Shown here: positions 1 to 5,845 of the stretch, piece after piece | Position numbering within the stretch: the first letter of the stretch is position 1 | How the letters are laid out: each line of letters opens with the position of its first letter | Assembly (NCBI GenBank): GCA_036505275.1 | Contig: DASXTS010000531.1 | Span: 1-12,505 of the forward strand | DNA length: 12,505 bases | Origin: DASXTS01 sp036505275 | GTDB taxonomy: Bacteria > Actinomycetota > Actinomycetes > Mycobacteriales > Pseudonocardiaceae | Direction of reading: 5' to 3' | Notes under the pieces: model-generated | Told to the model about the DNA's origin: nothing | The model's input: only the letters and a program-made list of their open reading frames with translations | Databases searched by the model: none | Translations under genes and position numbers: made by a program

Positions 1-212
1 GTGCCCAGCACTCCGGCGGCGCCGTCTGCCATCGCCGCGGCCGCGAAGTCGTGTCCGTCCACAGTGGACCCGGGGAACGCCACGAACAGCCCCCCGGGCC
101 CGACCTTGCGGGAGTCGAACTCCACCGCCCCGGTGATGGTCCCGGTGCCGGCAGTCCGGTGCAGCCGGCCGCCGACGGCGGCGGCCACCTCGGCGAGGGT
201 CAGCTCGATCAC
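1..212 (-). CDS. murF: UDP-N-acetylmuramoyl-tripeptide--D-alanyl-D-alanine ligase, N-terminal part
   Basis: MurF adds the D-Ala-D-Ala dipeptide to the UDP-MurNAc-tripeptide in the cytoplasm, the last cytoplasmic ligase step of peptidoglycan precursor synthesis. Only the first 70 codons are present; the gene runs off the left edge. The visible part is the N-terminal substrate-binding domain. It opens IELTLAEVAAAVGG and continues with EFDSRKVGPGGLFVAFPG and a DGHDFAAAAMADGA stretch, the typical start of MurF and MurE. The ATP-binding and C-terminal domains are outside the window. The GTG start (212-210) overlaps the murE stop in a GTGA tetranucleotide, so the two genes are surely co-transcribed and probably translationally coupled. 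The order murE-murF is the standard dcw order, which separates this from the similar MurE N-terminus. Confidence 0.93.
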   Translation of the reverse strand, partial: MIELTLAEVAAAVGGRLHRTAGTGTITGAVEFDSRKVGPGGLFVAFPGSTVDGHDFAAAAMADGAAGVLG

Positions 213-1753
213 GCGCGGCCGATCCGCTCGTCGATGGCCGCGGCCAGCTCGTCGCGGTCGGCGAACGGGTACACCACGCCGGCGATCTCCTGCCCGGCCT
301 CGTGGCCCTTGCCGGCGATCACCACCACGTCCCCCGGCGACGCCCAGGCCACCGCGGCCCTGATCGCGGCGCGCCGGTCGCCGATCTCCAGCAGGTCGCC
401 GCGCCGCAACGCCGCCGGCAGGCCGAGGGCGCCGGCGAGCATGGCGGCCCTGATCGCGGCGGGGTCCTCGGACCGGGGGTTGTCGTCGGTGACCACCAGC
501 AGATCGGCCCGGCTGGCGGCCTCGGCGCCCATCATCGCCCGCTTCTCGGTGTCCCGGTCGCCGCCGCAGCCCAGCACCACGGCAACCCGCGCGGACGGGT
601 GCTGGGCGCGCACGGCGTCCAGCACCGCGGCGACCGCGGCCGGCTTGTGCGCGTAGTCGACGATGGCCACGAAGTCCTGGCCTCGGCGCACCCGTTCCAT
701 CCGGCCGGCGACGTCGACGTCGGCGATCGCCGGCGCGGCCAGCGCCACGTCGGCGCCAACCGCGCCCACGCAGGCCAGCGCCACCAGCGTGTTTGCCACG
801 TTGAACGAGCCCGGCAACCGGCTGACCAGGCGATGGGTGAAGCCGCCTGGGCCGTGCACGTCGAACGCCTGCGCGCCACCCGGCGCCACCTCGACGTTGT
901 CCGCCCACCAGGTAGCCGCGCCGGGCTCGGTGCTGGACACGGTGATGGTGTGGTCGCGGACGAGCCGCCGGCCCCACTCGCTGTCCACGCACACCACCTC
1001 GGCGGCTGCCCTGCCGTCGAACAGCCGGGCCTTGGCCGCGAAGTAGTCCTCAAGGTCGGCGTGGAAGTCCAGGTGGTCCTGCGAGAGGTTGGTGAAGGCG
1101 CCGACGGCGAACGTGGTGCCGTCCGCGCGGCCGAGGGCGAGCCCGTGGCTGGACACCTCCATGGCCACGTGGCTGACGCCGCGCTCGGCCATCAGCGCGA
1201 GCAGCGCCTGCAGGTCCGGCGCCTCCGGTGTGGTGAACGCGCTGTCCAGGCGCTCGCCAGCGATCATGGTCTGCACCGTGCCGATCAACCCGGTGGTGTG
1301 TCCCGCGCTGGCCAGGCCGGCCGCCACCAGATGACTGGTGGTGGTCTTGCCGGCGGTGCCGGTGATCCCGATGACGGACAGCCGGATCGACGGGTTGCCA
1401 TAGACCAGCGAGCTGAGCCGGCCGAGTACCCGCCGCGGCTCGTCCTGCACCAGCAGCGGCACGCCTTCGGCCAGGGCCGGCCGGCGCGCTCCGGCCGGGT
1501 CGGTGAGCACCGCGACCGCCCCGGCGGCCAGTGCGTCCGCGGCGAAGTCGGCGCCGTGCGACCGCGCGCCCGGCAAAGCGGCGAAGAGATCTCCCGGCCG
1601 GACCTGCTGGGCCCGCAGCGTGACCCCGGTGACCACGGTCCCGGAGTCGCCGGCCCGCAGCCGGCCGCCGTCCGGCGCCATGGCCGCGGCCAGCTCGGCC
1701 AACGGCACTGGCCGCGTCGTGGACGGGCGGGGCGGTGCGATGTCGGTCTTCAC
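209..1753 (-). CDS. murE: UDP-N-acetylmuramoyl-L-alanyl-D-glutamate--2,6-diaminopimelate ligase
   Basis: MurE ligates the third amino acid to UDP-MurNAc-L-Ala-D-Glu in the cytoplasm, using ATP. The 514-residue protein is full length for the family. Visible are the N-terminal substrate domain (about 15-120, with VTLRAQQVRPGDLFAALPG), the P-loop GITGTAGKTTT (about 129-139), the TTPE motif (174-177), the EVSSHGL motif (199-205), a lysine in YFAAKARLF (K241) that fits the carbamylated lysine, and the C-terminal domain. DNPR at 424-427 is the signature for meso-diaminopimelate, so the peptidoglycan should be of the DAP type. The start is GTG at 1753, with AGGAG about 15 nt upstream, a rather long spacing. 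No better start is seen; an in-frame ATG at 1682 lacks a ribosome site and would cut the N-terminal domain. Normally murE directly follows ftsI; here five unrelated genes lie between. Confidence 0.96.
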   Translation of the reverse strand: MKTDIAPPRPSTTRPVPLAELAAAMAPDGGRLRAGDSGTVVTGVTLRAQQVRPGDLFAALPGARSHGADFAADALAAGAVAVLTDPAGARRPALAEGVPLLVQDEPRRVLGRLSSLVYGNPSIRLSVIGITGTAGKTTTSHLVAAGLASAGHTTGLIGTVQTMIAGERLDSAFTTPEAPDLQALLALMAERGVSHVAMEVSSHGLALGRADGTTFAVGAFTNLSQDHLDFHADLEDYFAAKARLFDGRAAAEVVCVDSEWGRRLVRDHTITVSSTEPGAATWWADNVEVAPGGAQAFDVHGPGGFTHRLVSRLPGSFNVANTLVALACVGAVGADVALAAPAIADVDVAGRMERVRRGQDFVAIVDYAHKPAAVAAVLDAVRAQHPSARVAVVLGCGGDRDTEKRAMMGAEAASRADLLVVTDDNPRSEDPAAIRAAMLAGALGLPAALRRGDLLEIGDRRAAIRAAVAWASPGDVVVIAGKGHEAGQEIAGVVYPFADRDELAAAIDERIGRA

Positions 1754-1798
1754 GAGGCTGCTGGCTGCTCTCCTGTGCGGCTGTCCGGCCGGTTCAGG

Positions 1799-1804
1799 AG
1801 CCTA
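1799..1804 (-). promoter_or_regulatory. Possible -10 element ahead of murE
   Basis: On the minus strand TAGGCT lies about 45 bp upstream of the murE GTG and fits the actinobacterial -10 form TANNNT. No convincing -35 is found at the right distance. Because murE is cut off from ftsI by unrelated genes on both strands, it should need its own promoter, which is the main reason to list this weak site. Confidence 0.25.
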
Positions 1805-2041
1805 GGGGGTGCCCGGTCGGAACGCCGTGCCAGGCCGACCTACGCCAGCCGCCCAACGTTACGGCCCAACTTGACGGCGGCGCCGCGCGTCAGCGTCGAC
1901 CCGCGTCGACCCGTTCGCCCACCTCGACCGCAGACCGGCAGCGTCATCGTGACCGGCACCGGCCCGTTCATGTGCGGCGAGACCATGAGGCGACGACCAT
2001 GAGCAACGTCAGTTGCAGCTCCGCCGTTGATCGCCGAAGAT

Positions 2042-2057
2042 GGTCGGCTAGCCGACC
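2042..2057. repeat. 16-bp perfect palindrome at the hydrolase stop codon
   Basis: GGTCGGCTAGCCGACC reads the same on both strands and contains the TAG stop of the alpha/beta hydrolase. As RNA it could form a 6-bp stem with a CUAG loop. The bases that follow on the minus strand (ATCTTC) are not a U-tract, so it is at best a weak terminator. It may be chance or a site for a dimeric protein. Confidence 0.3.
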
Positions 2058-2836
2058 CCACCGACTGTATCGGCGAGCTTGCGCAGCGCCAGCGGGTGGG
2101 TGACGTGAAAGTTGTGGCCGACGCCCGGCACGACGACGGCCCCGGCGTCCACGGCGCGCAACGCCTCGTCGGAGACCATATGGTCATGCTCGCCGCGGGC
2201 CAGCACCACGGTGGCGTTAGCGCGGGCGGCCGCCAGCAGGGGCGGCATGTCTGGCGCGCCGACGGCCATGGTGCGTGGGTCGGCGGCCAGCCGGTAGCCG
2301 CTGCCGGTCTCGGCGATGCCGGAGCGGGCCAGCGCGGAGTCCGGCGACACCACGCCGTCCAGCCCGGCGAAGCGGATGAAGGCCGCGCGGGCCTCGTCCG
2401 GCGTGCCGAACACCTTCGGTGGCTTGGCCGCTCGGGCGCCCATCGCGGCCAGCTCCTCGGCGGTCCAGGCAACCTTGATGCCGAAGCCGAGCACGCCGCG
2501 CACCTCGGGCCGCAGCGCGGCGAGGGCCAGCGCGATCACGCCACCCATGGAATGCCCGACGGCGAGCACCGTGCGGCCGGCCGGCAGCACCGGGTCCATC
2601 GCGGCGGCCACCGCTGCGGCCACGGCGTCGAAGGAGTACCTGCCGGTCCACGGCGAGCGGCCGTGCCCTGGCAGGTCGACGGCCAGCCAGCGGCGCCCGT
2701 CCAGCAGCTCGACCAGCCCGCGCCACACCTGCGCGGTGTGCCCCATGCCGTGCAGCAGTACCAGCAGTGGCGCGCCATCCGGGTCCGTCGAGCCGCCGCG
2801 CTCGACCCACAGCTCGTCGGCGATCATGCCGCTCAT
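2048..2836 (-). CDS. Alpha/beta hydrolase
   Basis: A 262-residue cytoplasmic alpha/beta hydrolase; the substrate cannot be read from the sequence. The fold is clear: LLVLLHGMGH (24-33) with the HG oxyanion motif, VDLPGHGRS (53-61), the nucleophile elbow GHSMGG (94-99) with Ser96, an acid candidate Asp218 in GEHDHM, and the catalytic His241 in GVGHNFH. Length and motif order match esterase or hydrolase members such as those in meta-cleavage or lactone hydrolysis, but nothing narrows it. The ATG at 2836 is chosen because AGGGG lies 7 nt upstream; ATG at 2827 is the alternative. A longer upstream reading has no hydrolase-like sequence. It lies in the same direction as murE, 294 bp upstream of it, so read-through is possible but not required. 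Confidence 0.88.
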   Translation of the reverse strand: MSGMIADELWVERGGSTDPDGAPLLVLLHGMGHTAQVWRGLVELLDGRRWLAVDLPGHGRSPWTGRYSFDAVAAAVAAAMDPVLPAGRTVLAVGHSMGGVIALALAALRPEVRGVLGFGIKVAWTAEELAAMGARAAKPPKVFGTPDEARAAFIRFAGLDGVVSPDSALARSGIAETGSGYRLAADPRTMAVGAPDMPPLLAAARANATVVLARGEHDHMVSDEALRAVDAGAVVVPGVGHNFHVTHPLALRKLADTVGGVG

Positions 2837-2857
2837 CGTGGCGCCCCTAGGCCTGGG

Positions 2858-2873
2858 CCGCCAGCACTGGCGG
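2858..2873. repeat. Inverted repeat upstream of the hydrolase
   Basis: CCGCCAG-CA-CTGGCGG, two perfect 7-bp arms with a 2-bp centre, 22 bp before the hydrolase ATG and in its 5' region. It is extended by GGGC/GCCC flanks (2855-2858 and 2875-2878). It could be an operator or an mRNA hairpin; there is no partner evidence for either. Confidence 0.4.
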
Positions 2874-3072
2874 AGCCCTGGAAGCCCGATCGGCGCCCGG
2901 GCAGCCCGCGAATGTTCTGGCCGGGCGTCCCGACGGCATCGCGGTGACCTACACGCATGCGGCCGCGCGGCCGGGCGTGGGGCCAGGTCCGGAACTGGGG
3001 CGTCGCGCGTGGCCTCGGCCAGGGAGGGATGCGGCCAGCCGGACAGCGGCGGTCCGGGACATCCGTCGAACG

Positions 3073-3089
3073 CGGGCGCCCGGCGCCCG
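3073..3089. repeat. Inverted repeat upstream of the secreted protein gene
   Basis: CGGGCGC-CCG-GCGCCCG, two 7-bp arms with a 3-bp loop, ending 21 bp before the ATG at 3111. It would form a stable hairpin just before the ribosome site. In such GC-rich DNA it may be coincidental. The rest of the divergent gap 2837-3110 shows no clear promoter or other gene. Confidence 0.3.
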
Positions 3090-3110
3090 ATGTCTGATCT
3101 GGAGAGGCTG

Positions 3111-3917
3111 ATGCGTCCCGTCCGCATCGCCGCAATCGTGGCCGCGGCGACCAGCGCGCTGCTGCTGACCGGTGGGGTCGCGATCGCGGCCCCGACCAAC
3201 GACACCTACCCGAACCGGACGGTAATCGGCTCCGTGCCCTTTGCCGAGACCGTCGACACCGCGACGGCCACCACCGACAGTGACGACGCCGACCTCAACG
3301 CCACCTGTGGTGCCCCGGCCACCGATGCCAGCGTCTGGTACGAGCTCACCGCCAGCACCGACGGTGCGATCATCGTCGACGTCAGCGCCGCCAGCTATAC
3401 CGCCGGCGTGCTGGTGGCCACCGGCGGCCCCGGTGCCTGGGTCCTGCAGACCTGCGGGCCGGGCGCCGTGATCTTCCCGACCACGGCCGGCGAGACCTAC
3501 GCGATCCTGGCCATCGACGACCAGAGCGACGGTGGCGGCAACGGCGGCACGTTGCGGATCTCGGTGACCGAGGCGCCGCCACCGCCGTCGATCGACGTGA
3601 CCATCGACCCCATCGGCCACCTCGACCCGCAGGCCGGCAGCGTTACCGTCACGGGCACGGTCACCTGTACCGGCCAGGCCGAGTTCGCGTTCCTGGAGAC
3701 CGAGCTGCGTCAGCAGGTGGGTCGGTTCACGATCATCGGCTCCGGCTTCACGGAAGTGGTGTGCGACGGTGTGACGCACCAGTGGAGCGCCGAGGTGGTG
3801 TCGGAGAACGGCAAGTACTCCGGCGGCAAGGCGGCCGACGCCACGCTCGCGGTGGCCTGCGGCACGTTCCAGTGCGGCGTCGACTACGAGCAGCGGCAGG
3901 TGAAGGTGCGCCGCTAG
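3111..3917 (+). CDS. Secreted two-domain beta-rich protein of unknown function
   Basis: A 268-residue exported protein. It has a Sec signal peptide: positive start MRPVR, hydrophobic core about 6-24, and an AIA-A site giving likely cleavage after residue 26. The first mature domain (about 28-154) starts NDTYPNRTVIG, has DASVWYELTAS, and ends with AGETYAILAIDDQ and GGNGGTLRISV. This resembles the PPC-like (pre-peptidase C-terminal) beta-sandwich found alone in many actinobacterial secreted proteins. A proline linker EAPPPPS leads to a second beta-rich domain (about 161-268), which may match a DUF6299-type family; that label is from memory and unchecked. Six cysteines (66, 115, 186, 218, 250, 255) suit extracellular disulfides. 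No catalytic motif or LPXTG anchor is seen. ATG 3111 is chosen for GGAGAGG just upstream; an ATG at 3090 lacks one. Confidence 0.83.
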   Translation: MRPVRIAAIVAAATSALLLTGGVAIAAPTNDTYPNRTVIGSVPFAETVDTATATTDSDDADLNATCGAPATDASVWYELTASTDGAIIVDVSAASYTAGVLVATGGPGAWVLQTCGPGAVIFPTTAGETYAILAIDDQSDGGGNGGTLRISVTEAPPPPSIDVTIDPIGHLDPQAGSVTVTGTVTCTGQAEFAFLETELRQQVGRFTIIGSGFTEVVCDGVTHQWSAEVVSENGKYSGGKAADATLAVACGTFQCGVDYEQRQVKVRR

Positions 3918-4711
3918 CGACGGACGCGGGCAGCCGGTTTGCCAGCAGACTCTCGGGCCAGGGCCGCCAACACCGGCTCGAGGTGCGATCGCACGGCGTC
4001 GGCTGCGCCGCGGCCCGGATACCAGGTGCAGGCCAGCCCGAACGCGGCCACCCGCCCGGTGGCCAGCACCGCGCGGAGCGCCGCGGCCACGGCGTCCCGG
4101 GCCGGGCCGCCCGGCGCCGGGTAGCGCAGCCCGGGCACCTCGGCGCAGTCCACCACGTCGAGATCGAGGTGCAGGTAGATCGGGCCGTCCGGCAGCGCGT
4201 CGGCCAGATCGCGCACGGCGCGGCGGCGGATGGCCGCGGTGGCCAGGTATTCCACCTCGGGCGGGTCCAGGTCGCGGCCATCGACCAGGGTGACCCGGGG
4301 TTCGGGCACGGCGCGCAGCCCGAGCCGACCCGCCAGCAGCTCCGGTCGGTAGCCGACCAGCATCCGCAGCGGGTAGCCGCCGATGTAGCCGGACGCGGTG
4401 GTCTCCAGCGTCTGCACGTCGCCGTGAGCGTCGAACCACACCACGGACGGCTCCAGCCCGGCGCGCTGCAGCCCGGCCACCGTGCCCAGCGACGTCGTGC
4501 AGTCGCCGGAGATCACCACGGGCCGCTCGCCGCCGCCGGTGTCGACGGCCACCAGTTCGGCGACCTGCTCGTACAGCGACCCCATCACCGCCCACGGGTC
4601 ACCGTCGGCTACCTCGCTGTCCGCGCCGGCCACCATGACGTCCGGGGCCACCGGCACGTCGAGATCGTCGAGCCGCTCGTCGATGTGGTACGGAACCAGG
4701 ATGCGGGCCAT
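3914..4711 (-). CDS. Arginase/ureohydrolase-fold protein with altered metal and substrate sites
   Basis: A 265-residue cytoplasmic protein of the arginase/agmatinase/formiminoglutamase superfamily. Two of the three metal motifs are intact: DAHGD (94-98) and DLDVVD (183-188). The first motif, normally GGDHS, is SGDCTTSLG with Cys71 in place of the metal-binding His. The C-terminal motif that carries a conserved Glu in arginases is LACTWYP (226-232) here. The protein is therefore unlikely to be a standard arginase; it fits a divergent branch with GDC or GNC variants. Its substrate, probably some amidino or imino compound, is unknown. The start is uncertain: ATG 4711 gives the family-like MARILVPYH; ATG 4747 adds 12 residues. 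Neither has a good ribosome site. It lies 44 bp after the epimerase-like gene and is probably in its operon. Its stop shares CTAG with the convergent secreted protein gene. Confidence 0.82.
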   Translation of the reverse strand: MARILVPYHIDERLDDLDVPVAPDVMVAGADSEVADGDPWAVMGSLYEQVAELVAVDTGGGERPVVISGDCTTSLGTVAGLQRAGLEPSVVWFDAHGDVQTLETTASGYIGGYPLRMLVGYRPELLAGRLGLRAVPEPRVTLVDGRDLDPPEVEYLATAAIRRRAVRDLADALPDGPIYLHLDLDVVDCAEVPGLRYPAPGGPARDAVAAALRAVLATGRVAAFGLACTWYPGRGAADAVRSHLEPVLAALARESAGKPAARVRR

Positions 4712-4755
4712 GCCGCGACGGTACGGTCTTCGACTCGTGCTGGTCATGCCCCGGT

Positions 4756-5703
4756 TCACGACCGCCCGGCGCGGGCCTGCCACCAGGCCACCGTCGCCTT
4801 GAGCGCGTCGTCCAGCGGGCTGGCCTCGAGGCCGAACCTGGCGGTGAATGCCGAGGAGTCCATGACGAATGACCGGGCGAACTGGTGGCTGGTCTCCCGG
4901 AGCTCCCGCATGAGCGGCGAGAACAGCCCGGCGGCGCGCACCGCAACGTGCGGAATCCGGCGCAGCCGCGGCTCGCGGGCCCCGGCCAGCTCGGCGAGCC
5001 CGCGGGCCAGCGCCCGCTGGGACAGCGGCGGCGGGCTGGGCACGTGCCAGGCCCGGCCCCAGGCTCGTTCGTCGGTGCCAAGCACGGCGAGCGTGTTGGC
5101 CACGTCGGGCAGGTAACTCCAGGTGTGCGGTGCGTCCGGGTCGCCGAGCACGTACACCGGCCGGCCGGCCAGCACCGATGGCACGAACCGCTCGCCGATC
5201 ATCGCGTTGCTGACGATGTGTGGGCCGTAGAAGTCCGACGCCCTGGCCTCGGTGGCCCGGATCCGGCCGGACCGGTGGGCGGCCAAGGCGTCGGCCCACA
5301 TGCCGGCCCGGACCCGGCCCTTGGTGCCGGTTGCGGCCAGTGGGGTGTCCTCGCTCATCGGCGAGTCCACCGGGCCGTAGCCGTACAGGTTGCCCATGAT
5401 GACCAGCACCGCGCCGGTGTGCTCGGCGGCGGCCAGCATGGCGCCGGCGATCGGCGGCCAGTCCTGGGGCCAGCGGTGGTACGGCGGGTTGGCGCAGTTG
5501 TACAGCGCGGCGGCGCCGGTGGTCAGCTCGCGCAGCGCGGCGGCGTCGGTGGCGTCCGCCGCGACCGGCTCGATCCGCGGGTGGCCCGTCGCGCCGCGGC
5601 GGCCGGAGCGGCTGATCAGGCGCACATCGTGCCCCGCCTCGGCGAGCACCTGCGCGGTGCCCGAACCGACCGGACCGGCGCCGACGATGACGTGCAGGGA
5701 CAT
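4756..5703 (-). CDS. NAD(P)-dependent epimerase/dehydratase-like protein (atypical SDR)
   Basis: A 315-residue Rossmann-fold protein of the extended or atypical short-chain dehydrogenase group. The nucleotide site is GAGPVG (8-13) followed by a basic stretch RLISRSGRRG. Later motifs are YNCANPPYHRW (68-78), MGNLYGYGP (103-111) and ASDFYGPH (155-162), typical of NAD-dependent epimerase/dehydratase annotations. The usual catalytic YxxxK is not intact: the lysine appears to be K128, but the Tyr position is Ala124. It may be a reductase of another type or a binding protein; its substrate is unknown. The ATG at 5703 is well supported by AGGAGG 7 nt upstream. It is the first gene after the divergent promoter region shared with the TetR gene, so it is the most likely target of that regulator. 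Confidence 0.85.
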   Translation of the reverse strand: MSLHVIVGAGPVGSGTAQVLAEAGHDVRLISRSGRRGATGHPRIEPVAADATDAAALRELTTGAAALYNCANPPYHRWPQDWPPIAGAMLAAAEHTGAVLVIMGNLYGYGPVDSPMSEDTPLAATGTKGRVRAGMWADALAAHRSGRIRATEARASDFYGPHIVSNAMIGERFVPSVLAGRPVYVLGDPDAPHTWSYLPDVANTLAVLGTDERAWGRAWHVPSPPPLSQRALARGLAELAGAREPRLRRIPHVAVRAAGLFSPLMRELRETSHQFARSFVMDSSAFTARFGLEASPLDDALKATVAWWQARAGRS

Positions 5704-5753
5704 CAGAGGTCCTCCTCGTGGGGTTGGCATCCGCGAGAGCGGTGCACTTCAAC

Positions 5754-5768
5754 GAGAGCAATGCTCTC
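5754..5768. promoter_or_regulatory. Inner operator palindrome 1
   Basis: GAGAGCA-A-TGCTCTC, two perfect 7-bp arms around one base. It overlaps the proposed -10 of the epimerase-like gene promoter. The core AGAGCA-N-TGCTCT is shared with the second palindrome. Likely a TetR-family binding site. Confidence 0.75.
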
Positions 5769-5789
5769 TCGACCGAGCCGCCATGTCAA
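5761..5789 (-). promoter_or_regulatory. Promoter candidate for the epimerase-arginase pair
   Basis: On the minus strand a perfect TTGACA (-35, 5784-5789) is followed after 17 bp by GAGCAT (5761-5766), a weak -10 that keeps A2, A5 and T6 of the consensus. Both elements are inside the two inner palindromes, so a bound repressor would block polymerase directly. Confidence 0.5.
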
Positions 5790-5803
5790 GAGCAGTGCTC
5801 TTG
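5787..5803. promoter_or_regulatory. Inner operator palindrome 2
   Basis: CAAGAGCA-G-TGCTCTTG, two perfect 8-bp arms around one base. It overlaps the TTGACA -35 of the epimerase-like gene promoter and lies just upstream of the tetR -35. It is the longest exact palindrome in the gap and probably the best binding site of the adjacent TetR protein. Confidence 0.78.
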
Positions 5804-5808
5804 CTTTG

Positions 5809-5838
5809 TTGCACCGCTCTCTCCTGTGGAGCTAGGCT
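5809..5838 (+). promoter_or_regulatory. tetR promoter, probably giving a leaderless transcript
   Basis: TTGCAC (5809-5814), an 18-bp spacer and TAGGCT (5833-5838) make a good actinobacterial sigma-70-type promoter. Transcription would start about 7 bp after the -10, right at the GTG start codon (5846). The -35 overlaps the right outer repeat, consistent with autoregulation. Confidence 0.6.
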
Positions 5839-5845
5839 CCCAGCC

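Larger units (their letters stand above)
5735..5821. promoter_or_regulatory. Symmetric four-site operator region between the epimerase-like gene and tetR
   Basis: The whole block is symmetric about position 5778. The outer elements are an exact 12-bp inverted repeat, GAGAGCGGTGCA (5735-5746) and TGCACCGCTCTC (5810-5821). The inner elements are two strong palindromes, described separately. All four share the theme AGAGCA-N-TGCTCT, exact in the inner two and degenerate in the outer two, with centres about 5742, 5761, 5795 and 5814 (steps of 19, 34 and 19 bp). The block covers promoter elements in both directions, which suits binding by the adjacent TetR protein. Confidence 0.75.

Noticed and set aside
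302..2002. Long plus-strand open frame across murE
   Set aside because: It is antisense to a complete, motif-bearing murE; its His/Arg/Gly-rich product resembles no family and is what GC-rich DNA gives in the opposite strand.
2316..3110. N-terminal extension of the secreted protein gene
   Set aside because: It is antisense to the alpha/beta hydrolase and would bury the signal peptide; the ribosome site at 3101-3107 supports the start at 3111.
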